Source: Deltaproteobacteria bacterium
Lineage (GTDB): Bacteria > Myxococcota_A > UBA9160 > UBA6930
Assembly (NCBI GenBank): GCA_029261795.1
Contig: JAJDAP010000051.1
Location: 1 to 64,000, forward strand
Direction: 5' to 3'
Length of the DNA: 64,000 bases
Shown here: piece after piece, positions 33,093 through 43,188 of the stretch
Layout: each line of letters starts with the position of its first letter
Numbering within the stretch: the stretch's first letter is position 1
Notes under the pieces: generated by a model
What the model was told of the DNA's origin: nothing
Database searches by the model: none
Seen by the model: the letters and a program-made list of their open reading frames with translations, nothing else
Made by a program: the position numbers and the translations under genes

Positions 33093-35522
33093 CTAGGCGG
33101 AGCCTGAGGCGAGGATGTAATCGAGCGCTTCATCGACCCGGCCAACGTAGTGGAACTCCAGGCCCGAGACGAGTTCCGTCTGGATCTCTTCGACATCCCG
33201 GCGATTTTTCTCGGGCAACACCACGGTGTGGATGCCCGCGCGCTTGGCGGCAAGCACCTTCTCCTTGATGCCTCCGACAGGCAGGACCTTGCCCCGCAAC
33301 GTGATCTCACCGGTCATCGCCAGGTCCGGCGCTGCCGAGCGACCCGTCAGGAGCGAGGCCATGGCCGTGACCATGGCCACACCCGCAGAAGGTCCGTCCT
33401 TGGGAACCGCGCCCTGGGGAACGTGCACGTGCAGGTCGTGGCCCTCGAAACACTTCTCATCGAGACCGACGCTCGAGCCGTTCGCGCGCAACCAGGTGCG
33501 CGCCGCCTCGGCACTCTCGCGCATCACGTCGCCCAGCGAGCCCGTCAGTTTCAAGCGTCCCTTGCCGGGCATTCGCGTGCTTTCGACGAAGAGGATGTCG
33601 CCGCCAACCGGCGTCCAGGCGAGCCCCACGGCAACGCCGGGCTGCCCTGCCCGCTCCGCCAGCTCGGGTTCGACCTTCACGGGGCCGAGCAACCCTGCCA
33701 GATCGTCCGGCGTGATCTCGAAACCGCCCTCCGGCGTTTCACCCTCGGCGACCCGCCGCGCCACCTTGCGGCAGACCGAGCCGATCTCGCGCTCGAGGTT
33801 CCGCACGCCCGCCTCGCGGGTGTAGCTGGAGATGATCTTGGCGATCGTCTCATCGGGAATGCGGAGGTCGATCTCGCCGACACCGTTCTCGCGACGTTGA
33901 CGCGGCACCAGGAAGCGGCGCGCGATTTCGAGCTTGTCCTCCTCGGTGTAGCCGGGGAGTTCGATCACCTCCATGCGGTCACGCAAGGCGGGGTGGATCG
34001 GATCCTGAACGTTGGCGGTCGCGATGAAGAGCACGTGCGAGAGGTCGAAGGGAACCTCCAGATAGTGATCACTGAAGGTGCCGTTCTGCTCCGGATCGAG
34101 CACCTCGAGCAAGGCCGATGACGGGTCGCCGCGATAGTCCGCACCCACCTTGTCGAGCTCGTCGAGCATGAAGACGGGATTGCGCGTCTCGGCCTTGCGC
34201 AGGCCCTGGATGATCCGTCCCGGCAGCGACCCTACATACGTCCGCCGATGACCGCGGATCTCGGCCTCGTCACGCACGCCGCCTAGCGAGATGCGTTCGA
34301 ACTTCCGACCGAGCGCACGCGCGATCGATTTACCGAGGGAGGTCTTGCCTGTGCCCGGCGGGCCGACGAAGCACAGGATCGGGCCCCGCAGATCCTTCTT
34401 CAGTGACAGCACCGCGATGTACTCGACGATGCGATCCTTGACCTTTTCCAGGCCCCAATGATCTTCATCCAGGATCGCCCGCGCGTCTTCGACGGAGAGG
34501 TGATCCTCGGACTCTGCAGACCAGGGGAGATCGGTGACCCACTCGAGATAGGTGCGGATCACGCTGTGCTCGGCCGCCGCCGCTGGCGTCTGTTCCAGGC
34601 GGTCGAGTTCCCGCAGCGCCTGTTCGTGCGCTTCCTCGGGCATTCCCGCGGCTTCGATCTTGGTGCGGAACTGGTCCACCTCGGCCTCTTCATCTTCGGC
34701 TTCGCCCAACTCGCGGCGGATGTGGTCGAGCTGCTGGCGCAACATGTAGTCGCGCTGCGACTTTCCCATTTCGCTCTGCACGTGGTCGCGAATTTCGCTC
34801 TCGAGTCGGACGGCTTCGCCCGCGCGGCGCAGCTCGTCGCGCGCCCGGCGCAACCGGGAGACGACGTCGAGTTGCTCCAGGAACTCCTGCTTGCCAGCGA
34901 TGTCGAGTTCCAGGTTCGAAGCGACCAGGTCCGCCAGCCGCGAAGGCTCTTCCAGGTTCATCGCGAGCACCTGGAGCTCGTCCGACAGGCGACTCGATTC
35001 GGAGACCAACGAGACGAACTGGTCGCGCACGTCCCGGGCCAGCGCCTGGGCTTCGACCGAGTCCGCTTCCCCGTGATCCGAAAGACGCGTGACCGTCCCC
35101 TCGAAGAAGGGCTCCTCCTCGGTGAACGACTCGATGTGCGCCCGCGCCACACCCTGGACCAACAGACGATAGGAATCGTCCGGGAATCGCAACATCTTGG
35201 CGACCCGCAATACCGTGCCGGTACGATGCAGCTCGTCCTTCGACGGGCTGCCCTCCACGGATTCGGTCACGGCGACGGCGAGCATCAAATGCTCGCGACC
35301 CTGCATCACGGCATCGATCAGGCGCTTGCTGCGTTCGGTATTGACCAGTAGCGGCGCGAGCAGATGCGGGAAGATCACCGTGTTCTTGAGCGGAAGGATC
35401 GGCATCTCGGCCGGGAACTCCGCGTGCTCGGGCAGTTCCGCGACACCCTCCCTCGTGAGCGCTTCTTCGCTGGCCTCCAGGGCGGGCTCGTCCGGGGTCT
35501 GCTCGCTGTCAGATTCGCTCAA
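33093..35522 (-). CDS. lon: Lon protease (second copy, in dnaK unit)
   Basis: ATP-dependent AAA+ Ser-Lys protease, 809 residues. An acidic N-terminal tail of ~35 residues ([18 protein letters not shown]) precedes the LON domain ([20 protein letters not shown]). Walker [14 protein letters not shown], Walker [12 protein letters not shown], catalytic Ser in [11 protein letters not shown] near residue 711 and Lys in [15 protein letters not shown] near 753. The start is a TTG 17 bp after the dnaK stop; no better in-frame start gives the LON domain. Location right behind dnaK suggests stress co-expression. It is distinct from the Lon at 12729 in its tail and linker. Confidence 0.96.
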   Translation of the reverse strand: MSESDSEQTPDEPALEASEEALTREGVAELPEHAEFPAEMPILPLKNTVIFPHLLAPLLVNTERSKRLIDAVMQGREHLMLAVAVTESVEGSPSKDELHRTGTVLRVAKMLRFPDDSYRLLVQGVARAHIESFTEEEPFFEGTVTRLSDHGEADSVEAQALARDVRDQFVSLVSESSRLSDELQVLAMNLEEPSRLADLVASNLELDIAGKQEFLEQLDVVSRLRRARDELRRAGEAVRLESEIRDHVQSEMGKSQRDYMLRQQLDHIRRELGEAEDEEAEVDQFRTKIEAAGMPEEAHEQALRELDRLEQTPAAAAEHSVIRTYLEWVTDLPWSAESEDHLSVEDARAILDEDHWGLEKVKDRIVEYIAVLSLKKDLRGPILCFVGPPGTGKTSLGKSIARALGRKFERISLGGVRDEAEIRGHRRTYVGSLPGRIIQGLRKAETRNPVFMLDELDKVGADYRGDPSSALLEVLDPEQNGTFSDHYLEVPFDLSHVLFIATANVQDPIHPALRDRMEVIELPGYTEEDKLEIARRFLVPRQRRENGVGEIDLRIPDETIAKIISSYTREAGVRNLEREIGSVCRKVARRVAEGETPEGGFEITPDDLAGLLGPVKVEPELAERAGQPGVAVGLAWTPVGGDILFVESTRMPGKGRLKLTGSLGDVMRESAEAARTWLRANGSSVGLDEKCFEGHDLHVHVPQGAVPKDGPSAGVAMVTAMASLLTGRSAAPDLAMTGEITLRGKVLPVGGIKEKVLAAKRAGIHTVVLPEKNRRDVEEIQTELVSGLEFHYVGRVDEALDYILASGSA

Positions 35523-35539
35523 TGTCTCGCCAGGTTTCG

Positions 35540-37489
35540 TTAGTTGGTTTTCGGCGGTTCTTCGGTGAAGTCCGCGTCGATCACGTCTTCATCTTCAGCC
35601 GTCGACGGGCCTTCTGCCGCGGCGCCCGGGTCGGCACTCCCGGCTGCATCCGGCTGAGCCTGATACAGCTCTTCTGCGAGCTTGTGCATCGTCTGTTCGA
35701 CGCGTTGCTTCGCGGCATCGATGCGCGTTGCGTCATCGCTCTCGAGATCTTCGCGGGCGCCCTTCAGGACCTCCTCGATCTCGGTCTTGCGCGCGGCGTC
35801 GACCTTGTCCTCGTTGTCGCGGAGCGTCTTTTCGGCGTTGTAGAGCATGCCGTCCAACTCGTTCTTGCGTTCGATTCCTTCGCGTCGCGCCTTGTCCGCT
35901 TCGGCGTTGGCTTCGGCGTCCTGCACCATGCGATCCACTTCGTCGTCCGAGAGCGCGCCGGCCCCTTCGATGCGGATCGACTGCTCCTTGCCGGTGGCCT
36001 GGTCCTTGGCGCTCACCGACAGGATTCCGTTGGCGTCGATGTCGAAGGTGACCTCGATCTGGGGAATGCCGCGCGGCGCAGGCGGAATGCCATCGAGCAG
36101 GAAGCGCCCGAGCTCCCGGTTGTCGTCGGCCATCTCGCGCTCGCCCTGCAACACGCGGATCTCGACCTGGGGCTGGTTGTCCGCTGCCGTCGAGAACGTG
36201 TTGCTGCGCTGCGCCGGGATCGTGGTATTGCGATCGATCAGGCGTGTCATGATCTTGCCGTTGGTCTCGATTCCCATCGAGAGCGGCGTCACGTCGAGCA
36301 GCAGGACGTCCTTGACGTCACCGGCCAACACACCGCCCTGAACGGCGGCCCCGATCGCGACCACTTCGTCCGGGTTCACGGTGCGGTTCGGTTCCTTGCC
36401 GAACAGCTCCTGCACCTTCTCTTGCACCAACGGGATCCGCGTCGAGCCACCGACGAGAACCACCTCGTCGACCTCGCCCGGCTTGAGGCCCGCGTCCGAC
36501 AGCGCGCGGCGGCAGGGCTCGAGCGTCTTCTCGACCAGGTCTCCGATCAACTGCTCGAACTTGGCCCGCGAGAGCTTCAGGTTCATGTGCTTCGGGCCGG
36601 ACTGGTCCGCGGTCACGTAGGGCAGATTGATGTCCGTCGAGGGCGAACTCGACAGCTCGATCTTGGCCTTCTCCGCGGCTTCGCGCAGGCGCTGCATCGC
36701 CATCGGATCCTTCGAGAGGTCGAGTCCCTGATCCTTCTTGAACTCGTCGATCAGGTACTGGATCACGCGCTGGTCGAGGTTGTCGCCACCCAGGTGTGTG
36801 TCGCCGTTGGTCGATTTCACCTCGACCACGTTCTCGCCCACCTCGAGGATGGAGATATCGAAGGTGCCGCCGCCGAAGTCGTAGACGGCGATCTTCTCGT
36901 CCTTCTCCTTGTCGAGGCCATAGGCGAGCGCGGCCGCGGTGGGCTCGTTGATGATACGCTTTACGTCGAGGCCGGCGATGCGTCCCGCATCCTTGGTCGC
37001 CTGGCGCTGCGCATCGTTGAAGTACGCGGGCACCGTCACCACCGCGCTGGTCACTTCCTGACCGAGGTGATCTTCCGCCGCCTTCTTGAGCTTCTGAAGG
37101 ATCATCGCCGAGATCTCGGGCGGCGAATAGTGCTGGCCGTTCACGTCGACGACGACCGTGCCGTCCTTGCCTTCGATCACCTTGTAGGGAACCAGGGAGC
37201 TCTCTTCCGGGACTTCGCCGAGGCGCCGTCCCATGAAGCGCTTGATCGAGAAGATCGTTCGTTCGGGATTCGTGACGGCCTGACGCTTCGCGACGGCTCC
37301 GGCGAGGCGCTCGCCATCATCGGTGAATGCGACCACCGACGGGGTCGTTCGGCCACCCTCTTCGTTGGTGATCACCATCGGCTGTCCGCCTTCCATCACG
37401 GCCACCACGGAATTGGTGGTGCCCAGGTCGATCCCGATGATCTTCCCGCCTGCCGCCGTGTTCGAACCTGCCGTCTCTGAACTCGCCAT
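35540..37489 (-). CDS. dnaK: Molecular chaperone DnaK (Hsp70)
   Basis: 649 residues. N-terminal ATPase: [53 protein letters not shown] and [15 protein letters not shown]. Substrate-binding domain: [16 protein letters not shown] and the linker; then a helical lid and the acidic terminal motif [10 protein letters not shown] 12-residue Ser/Ala/Gly-rich lead precedes the ATPase start. The ATG at 37489 is chosen because of GGGGAGAG upstream; an ATG 11 codons earlier is less likely. Neither grpE nor dnaJ is adjacent, so this is not the classical heat-shock cluster. Confidence 0.98.
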   Translation of the reverse strand: MASSETAGSNTAAGGKIIGIDLGTTNSVVAVMEGGQPMVITNEEGGRTTPSVVAFTDDGERLAGAVAKRQAVTNPERTIFSIKRFMGRRLGEVPEESSLVPYKVIEGKDGTVVVDVNGQHYSPPEISAMILQKLKKAAEDHLGQEVTSAVVTVPAYFNDAQRQATKDAGRIAGLDVKRIINEPTAAALAYGLDKEKDEKIAVYDFGGGTFDISILEVGENVVEVKSTNGDTHLGGDNLDQRVIQYLIDEFKKDQGLDLSKDPMAMQRLREAAEKAKIELSSSPSTDINLPYVTADQSGPKHMNLKLSRAKFEQLIGDLVEKTLEPCRRALSDAGLKPGEVDEVVLVGGSTRIPLVQEKVQELFGKEPNRTVNPDEVVAIGAAVQGGVLAGDVKDVLLLDVTPLSMGIETNGKIMTRLIDRNTTIPAQRSNTFSTAADNQPQVEIRVLQGEREMADDNRELGRFLLDGIPPAPRGIPQIEVTFDIDANGILSVSAKDQATGKEQSIRIEGAGALSDDEVDRMVQDAEANAEADKARREGIERKNELDGMLYNAEKTLRDNEDKVDAARKTEIEEVLKGAREDLESDDATRIDAAKQRVEQTMHKLAEELYQAQPDAAGSADPGAAAEGPSTAEDEDVIDADFTEEPPKTN

Positions 37490-38012
37490 CTGAGAACTCT
37501 CCCCACGGGTTGTTTGGGGCACTCGACCCCGGAATTGGAGCGAAGGCTGAGCACCTCGACGGGTGAGTCAAATCCACGGGCGATTTCCTGTGCCACGGCC
37601 GGGGACCCCCCGGGGAAACCTCTTTTGAATGTGAGGAATGTGACAGCGACAACGAAACCTGGAGCCACGATCGTCCGAAGAGACGACCGGAAGGCGAAAA
37701 GCAGCTCACGAGCGAATTGCGCGGACGCTGTTTTTCGGGGCACCGGAACGACCGGGGCCAGACGGGGTTCTCAGGCAACGAGGCCGGGCGCTGCGTCTCG
37801 AACGGAGGGGTCGTGGGCGCGAATCGACAGGCAGAGTCGGCAGAACCCGACCGGAATCACTGGGAAGCCCCTTGGGGGCAGTCCGCGCCGACTGCTATCT
37901 TCGTGGATCTCGTCCCCCGCCGGGACGCTCCCCTCGTCGAATCCGGATTCCGGTCCCGGAACACCGTGAAGATGGAAGAGAACACTCCGGTACCCGCGTG
38001 CCGACCACCGTC
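37490..38012. other. Divergent control region between dnaK and the T2SS operon
   Basis: 523 bases without a credible gene. It must hold the promoters of two large units. A tandem 9-base direct repeat GAATGTGAG/GAATGTGAC is at 37627-37644, and a 12-base palindrome GAATCCGGATTC at 37939-37950. No CIRCE element and no convincing sigma-32 pair were found. The T2SS start could also be GTG 37998. Confidence 0.6.
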
Positions 38013-38882
38013 ATGATTCGAGTCATCGTCTACATCGTGAATGGCGCACTCATCGTGGTCTGCTGCTGGCTGGCAGCCGGGGTGGCGGTCGCGATCCATG
38101 CCTCCGCGTCGGCGCCGTCGGTCTCGGCACCGGCCCCGGCACCGAGCCTGCCGCTGCACAGCCGGAGCTGGGACGATCGCCAGAAGATTCTCTCGCGCAA
38201 CCTGTTCGAGGCCTCGACGCTGGCCCCGGCGCTGAGCGTAGTGGCCGACGAGGAGCGCTACGCGAAGACCAAGCTCTCGTTGAAGCTACTCGGGACGGCC
38301 GCGAGTTCGATCGCATCGGAGTCGACGGCGGCGGTCGAAGACTTGAAGGAACGCCGCCACGACGTGGTGCGCGTCGGGTCGGAAATCCAGGGTGCCAAGG
38401 TGATCGCGATCGACCCGCGGCGCATCGTGCTCGAGAACCGTGGCAAGCGCGAAGAACTGGCCCTCGAAGAGGACCCGCCGCCGGCCCGGGGGGCGCCACG
38501 CCCGACGGCACGTAGGGCCCCGACCCGGCCCGCGCGAGCGGCCGCCGTACGCAACATCGGTCGCAATCGATTCCAGGTCGATCAGGGCGCCGTCGATGAA
38601 CTGGCAGAGAATCCCGCCGCCCTCTTCTCCCAGGCTCGGATCATCCCCAAGTACGAGGGTGGCCAGATGATGGGTGTCCAGCTCAACGCGATCAAGCCGG
38701 GCAGCTTGTTCGAGCAGGCGGGCCTGCAAAACGGTGACACCGTGACGGTGCTGAATGGCATTGCCGCAAATTCGCAACAAGGCAGCCAGCAGATGCTGCA
38801 ACAACTTCGCACCGCCGACGAATGGACCTTGACGGTCGTCGACCAGAACGGCACCGAGAAGACCATCGACTTCGTCAAGTAA
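38013..38882 (+). CDS. gspC: Type II secretion protein GspC
   Basis: Inner-membrane clamp linking the assembly platform to the secretin. About 289 residues. One TM helix at residues ~3-27 (VIVYIVNGALIVVCCWLAAG), an Ala/Pro linker, the HR domain (LSLKLLGTAASS ... HDVVRVGSEIQGAKVIAID), a Pro/Arg-rich linker and a C-terminal PDZ domain (VQLNAIKPGSLFEQAGLQNGD). First gene of the operon. ATG 38013 is used; GTG 37998 is five codons upstream. Confidence 0.93.
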   Translation: MIRVIVYIVNGALIVVCCWLAAGVAVAIHASASAPSVSAPAPAPSLPLHSRSWDDRQKILSRNLFEASTLAPALSVVADEERYAKTKLSLKLLGTAASSIASESTAAVEDLKERRHDVVRVGSEIQGAKVIAIDPRRIVLENRGKREELALEEDPPPARGAPRPTARRAPTRPARAAAVRNIGRNRFQVDQGAVDELAENPAALFSQARIIPKYEGGQMMGVQLNAIKPGSLFEQAGLQNGDTVTVLNGIAANSQQGSQQMLQQLRTADEWTLTVVDQNGTEKTIDFVK

Positions 38883-38928
38883 CCCGCCCGCTTCCGTCGG
38901 ACGGGAGCCCGGAGAGATCGAGAACTTC

Positions 38929-41451
38929 ATGATGAACCACTGGGCAGGCCACCGAACAACCCGCACAACCGCGGCGATGGTCGTTCTTTCAATCGCGATC
39001 GGGCTGGTTCCGGTGGCTGCGACCGCGCAAGCAGCAGCACCCGCAACCCGGACGAGCGATGGCGTGCAGCTCGATTTTCAGGACGTGGAGCTCTCGGTCG
39101 TGATCGACACGATCGCGCAGTACACGAAGAAAAACTTCATCTACGACGACCGTGTGCGGGGTCGCGTGACGATCGTTTCTCCGACCAAGATCTCGATCGA
39201 GGCGGCCTACGCCGTCTTCGAGAGCGTGCTCCAGGTCAAGGGCTTCACCACCGTGGTCGGCCCTGGCGGCGCGATCAAGGTGATCCCGATCCGCGAGGCG
39301 AAGGAAAGCAACGTCGAGACCGTCGAGGGGCGTGAGGAGATCCCGAAGTCCGATCGCTTCATCACCCGACTGATTCCCCTCAACTACATCGAGGCCGAGG
39401 GGATTACCAACACCTTGAAGCCCCTCGTCTCGAAGGACGCATCGATGGTCGCCTACCCGCCGACCAACACCGTGATCCTGACCGACGCCGCCACCAACAT
39501 CTCGCGCATCCTCGGGATCCTGCGTTCGATCGACGTCGAGACCTACAAGGAAGAACTCACGGTCGTGCGCGTCGTCCACGCGGACGCCAACACCCTGGCC
39601 CAACAACTCTCGGAGATCTTCGACGCCGAAGTCTCGAGCGTGGGCGGCGCCACCAACGCGCGCGTTCGCCGTGCCCAACAACAAGCCCAGGCGGCCGCGG
39701 GAATCTCGAGCGCCAGCAAGGGCAAGGTCCGGATCCTGACCGACGAGCGGACCAATTCGTTGATCATCCTCACGGCGCGCCAGCGCCTCGAAGAATTGCG
39801 CAACGTGATCCGGCGGCTCGACGTACCGGTTACCGGCGGCGGACGCATCCACGTGTACTACCTGAAGCACGCAGACGCGGAAGAGCTGTCGAGCACGCTC
39901 TCGTCGTTGATCTCGGGCCAACCGGTTCAAGGTGGCGGCGCAGCCACTGGCCAGAACGTGCAGGCCCTGCGCGCCGCGATCACTGAACTCGCGGATGGCG
40001 TAACCGTCACGCCCGACGCGCCGACCAACTCGCTCGTGATCCAGGCCAGCCAGGAGGGCTACAACCGGTTGTCCCAGGTGATTGGTCAGCTCGATATTCC
40101 GCGGCCCCAGGTGCTCGTGGAAGCCCTGATCATGGAGGTCGACGTCACCGATTCCCTCGACCTCGGCTTCAGTGGCATCGCGCGACTGTTCCAGAACGAC
40201 AAGAACATCGTGGTGGGTTCCTTGACCGGCGACGGCGCCGGCGTCTTCGGCACTTCGACCAGCGCGGACACCGAGACCAACCGCAACAACCGGATCAGCG
40301 ACACGCTGCTCGACGGCCTGGTCGGCGCTATCCCGAGCTTCGGAGCCGGAGGGAGCATCGATGCCGGCAGCACCTTGATCCAGGGATTGATCACGGCCAG
40401 CGCCTCGGTAAATGGCACGAACATCCTCTCCGCGCCTCACATCCTGACCCTCGACAACGAGGAGGCCGAGATCAAGGTCGGTGACAACATCCCGATCGTC
40501 ACCAGCCGAGTCCAATCCGCGGCCGGGGTCACCAACACGTCCTCGCTATCGACCAGCGCGAACATCGAGCGCCAGGACATCGGCATCACGCTGCGCGTCA
40601 CACCCCAGATCTCCGAGGGCAACCTGCTCCGTCTGGAGATCGATCAGGAGATCACGGCAATCAACGAGGGGCTAACAGAGCAGACGGGCAGCGCCGAGCA
40701 GGTGGGCGTGGCTCTTTCGAACCGCCAGATCAAGAACACCGTGGTGGTAGCGGACAACGAAACCGTCGTCATTGGCGGCTTGATCGACGAGACCCAGCAA
40801 GACAACGAATCGAAGGTGCCGTGGCTCGGCGACATCCCGATCTTCGGTTGGCTCTTCAAGAGCACGGGCGACTCCGTCCAGAAGCGGAACCTGCTGATCT
40901 TCCTGACGCCGCATATCATCCGCAACGAGAATCAGCTGGCCGCCGAATCGATCCGCAAGCGCGAGGAATTCTGGGAAAGCTCTCAAGCCGCACTGAACCT
41001 GACAGGCAAGGAACGGGAGCGCGCGGAGGAGATCCGTCTCGAAGCCGAAAAGGCAGGAATCCCGGTTAACATCTACCGGGGCAAGAATCCGGTACGCGGC
41101 CGGTTGATCGATCATCGCACCAGCTATCCGATCCACCGCATGCTCGAGATCGAGAAATCCGAACAAAGCGCACGAGACGCAGGCAACGACACGTTGGCCA
41201 GCTCCGACAAGCACTTCGGCGTCCTTGCGGCCACGTTCGGCGACGAGGGCGCGGCGGCGGCCACGTTGCAGCAACTCATCGACGCCGGCTGGGACGGCTT
41301 CCTCCAGACCGAAGACCGCTCGGGCACCCTGCTCTATCAGGTCAAGCTCGGTCCCTTCGAATCGCTCGAGGATGCCGAAGGCGCAGCCGCCACCGTGGGC
41401 TCCGCCTTCGAACTCGCACCCACGGTGATCCTGGAGCGTGAAGACTCGTGA
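38929..41451 (+). CDS. gspD: Type II secretion secretin GspD with C-terminal SPOR-like domain
   Basis: Outer-membrane channel, 840 residues. Signal peptide ends near ATAQAAA; N0 domain begins VQLDFQDVELSVVIDTIAQY, followed by three N1-N3 domains (FITRLIPLNYIEAEGI; TVVRVVHADANTLAQQL; VYYLKHADAEELSSTL). The secretin domain has PRPQVLVEALIMEV, GDNIPIVTSR and VPWLGDIPIFGWLF (~630). A helical linker follows, then residues 761-840 resemble a SPOR repeat: FGVLAATFGDEGAAAATLQ and YQVKLGPFESLEDAEGA. SPOR domains bind denuded peptidoglycan; a secretin-SPOR fusion is unusual. Its stop overlaps gspE by 4 bp. Two ATGs adjoin at the start; GGAGAG lies upstream. Confidence 0.95.
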   Translation: MMNHWAGHRTTRTTAAMVVLSIAIGLVPVAATAQAAAPATRTSDGVQLDFQDVELSVVIDTIAQYTKKNFIYDDRVRGRVTIVSPTKISIEAAYAVFESVLQVKGFTTVVGPGGAIKVIPIREAKESNVETVEGREEIPKSDRFITRLIPLNYIEAEGITNTLKPLVSKDASMVAYPPTNTVILTDAATNISRILGILRSIDVETYKEELTVVRVVHADANTLAQQLSEIFDAEVSSVGGATNARVRRAQQQAQAAAGISSASKGKVRILTDERTNSLIILTARQRLEELRNVIRRLDVPVTGGGRIHVYYLKHADAEELSSTLSSLISGQPVQGGGAATGQNVQALRAAITELADGVTVTPDAPTNSLVIQASQEGYNRLSQVIGQLDIPRPQVLVEALIMEVDVTDSLDLGFSGIARLFQNDKNIVVGSLTGDGAGVFGTSTSADTETNRNNRISDTLLDGLVGAIPSFGAGGSIDAGSTLIQGLITASASVNGTNILSAPHILTLDNEEAEIKVGDNIPIVTSRVQSAAGVTNTSSLSTSANIERQDIGITLRVTPQISEGNLLRLEIDQEITAINEGLTEQTGSAEQVGVALSNRQIKNTVVVADNETVVIGGLIDETQQDNESKVPWLGDIPIFGWLFKSTGDSVQKRNLLIFLTPHIIRNENQLAAESIRKREEFWESSQAALNLTGKERERAEEIRLEAEKAGIPVNIYRGKNPVRGRLIDHRTSYPIHRMLEIEKSEQSARDAGNDTLASSDKHFGVLAATFGDEGAAAATLQQLIDAGWDGFLQTEDRSGTLLYQVKLGPFESLEDAEGAAATVGSAFELAPTVILEREDS

Positions 41452-43184
41452 CTGCGGCGCCCGCAGAATCGCTGGGCCTGCGCGAGGTCCTGCTCCGCAC
41501 GACACGGCTCGACCTCGAGCAACTCCAGCGGGCCGTCGACCATCGCGAGGAGAGCGGCGGCCGTCTGGTCGACGCCGTCGTCGAGTTGGGTTTCCTCGGC
41601 GAGGACGAGGTTCTCGAAGCGCTCGGGTCCCAGCTGGGGCTCCCGGTCCACAAGGAACTCGCCACGATCGGGATCGACCCTGAATTCACCGCCAAGCTGC
41701 CGATCGGTTTTGCCAAGGGCCATGTCGTGCTCGCGCTCGGACGCAGTGCCAACGAGAGCGTGCGCGTGGTCGTCTCGGACCCCTTCGACACGGCCTGCGT
41801 CGACGACCTGCGGCTGCTGTTCGATGGCGCCGAGATCGAGACCGAGCTTGCGCCGCGCCGCGCGGTGATGGCAGCGATCAACCAGGCCTACGACCGGGGC
41901 GGCAGTTCGATCGATGACATCGTCGAAGGCGCCGCCGATGACTTTGCCGCCATCGCGAGCGAGATCTCGGCCGAGCCCCAGGACCTCCTCGAGTCAAAGG
42001 ACGATGCGCCGATCATCCGGCTGGTCGACTCGCTGCTGCAGCAGGCCGTCAAGGAGCGCGCCAGCGACATCCACATCGAGCCCTTCGAGCGCGAGATCCG
42101 GGTTCGCTTCCGTTCGGATGACATGCTCTACGAACCCGTCAGCGCGCTGCCGAAGACACTGCTGCCTAGCATCGTCTCCCGCATCAAGATTCTCGCCGGC
42201 CTGGACATCGCCGAGAAGCGAATTCCGCAGGATGGTCGCATCCGGCTCAAGATTGCGGGCCGCGACTACGACGTCCGACTCTCGACCGTCCCGGTGGCCC
42301 ACGGAGAGCGACTCGTCCTGCGGCTGCTGCCACGCACGACCGAAATGCTCGACCTCAGCCATCTGGGTTTCTCCGGCGAACAGCTCGAGGTCTGGGAGAA
42401 GCTGATCGCCCAACCCCACGGAATCATCCTGGTGACGGGTCCGACCGGTAGTGGCAAAACGACCACTCTCTACGGCGCCCTGGCAAAGCTGAACCGTGGC
42501 GACAAGAACATCATCACGATCGACGACCCGGTCGAGATCCAGCTCCCGGGCGTCGGGCAGATCGAAGTGAACAACAAGGTCGGGCTGACCTTCGCGAACG
42601 CGTTGCGTTCGGTCTTGCGCCAGGACCCCAACGTGGTGCTGGTCGGGGAGATCCGCGATCTCGAGACCGCCGAGATCGCCATCCAGGCTTCGCTCACCGG
42701 CCACCTGGTCTTTTCGACGATTCACACCAACGACGCACCGAGCGCCATCACCCGCCTCGTCGACATGGGCGTCGAGCCTTATCTGGTAGCGTCTTCGCTC
42801 GTCGCGGTGCTCGCCCAGCGATTGGTACGCACGTTGTGCACGGAATGCCGCGAAGTCTACGAGGCGACACCGGACGCCCTGGCCGAGGTCGGCATTCGCT
42901 CCAGCAAGCCCGTGAAGGTCTATCGGGCCGGCGGCTGCGGACGTTGCCATCAAAGCGGCTACCACGGGCGGGTCGGCATCTTCGAGCTGATGTTGATGAA
43001 CGACCCGCTCCGCGAGAAGGTGACCCAGACCGTCGATTCCAAGACCATCAAGCGTGCAGCCGTCGAGGGCGGCATGCGCACCTTGCGCACCGACGGCGCG
43101 CGCAAGGTCCTCGAAGGCGTCACGTCGATCGAGGAGGTCTTGCGCACGAGCGAGGACGAGGGCGTCTCCGCCGGAGCGCTCTGA
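41448..43184 (+). CDS. gspE: Type II secretion ATPase GspE
   Basis: Cytoplasmic hexameric ATPase driving pseudopilus assembly. 578 residues. The N-terminal MshEN/GspE-N domain (~10-150) is followed by NTE linker SDIHIEPFEREIRVRFRSDD, Walker A GPTGSGKTTT (~330), Asp box IDDPVEI, Walker B VLVGEIRDLETAEIA and His box STIHTNDA. The zinc-binding tetracysteine is CTEC (~464) with CGRCHQSGY. GTG start within GTGA overlap with gspD. Complete. Confidence 0.97.
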   Translation: MTAAPAESLGLREVLLRTTRLDLEQLQRAVDHREESGGRLVDAVVELGFLGEDEVLEALGSQLGLPVHKELATIGIDPEFTAKLPIGFAKGHVVLALGRSANESVRVVVSDPFDTACVDDLRLLFDGAEIETELAPRRAVMAAINQAYDRGGSSIDDIVEGAADDFAAIASEISAEPQDLLESKDDAPIIRLVDSLLQQAVKERASDIHIEPFEREIRVRFRSDDMLYEPVSALPKTLLPSIVSRIKILAGLDIAEKRIPQDGRIRLKIAGRDYDVRLSTVPVAHGERLVLRLLPRTTEMLDLSHLGFSGEQLEVWEKLIAQPHGIILVTGPTGSGKTTTLYGALAKLNRGDKNIITIDDPVEIQLPGVGQIEVNNKVGLTFANALRSVLRQDPNVVLVGEIRDLETAEIAIQASLTGHLVFSTIHTNDAPSAITRLVDMGVEPYLVASSLVAVLAQRLVRTLCTECREVYEATPDALAEVGIRSSKPVKVYRAGGCGRCHQSGYHGRVGIFELMLMNDPLREKVTQTVDSKTIKRAAVEGGMRTLRTDGARKVLEGVTSIEEVLRTSEDEGVSAGAL

Positions 43185-43188
43185 TTTC

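Noticed and set aside
37717-38016. Possible 99-codon gene before gspC
   Set aside because: Low-complexity composition, no ribosome site and overlap with the gspC start.
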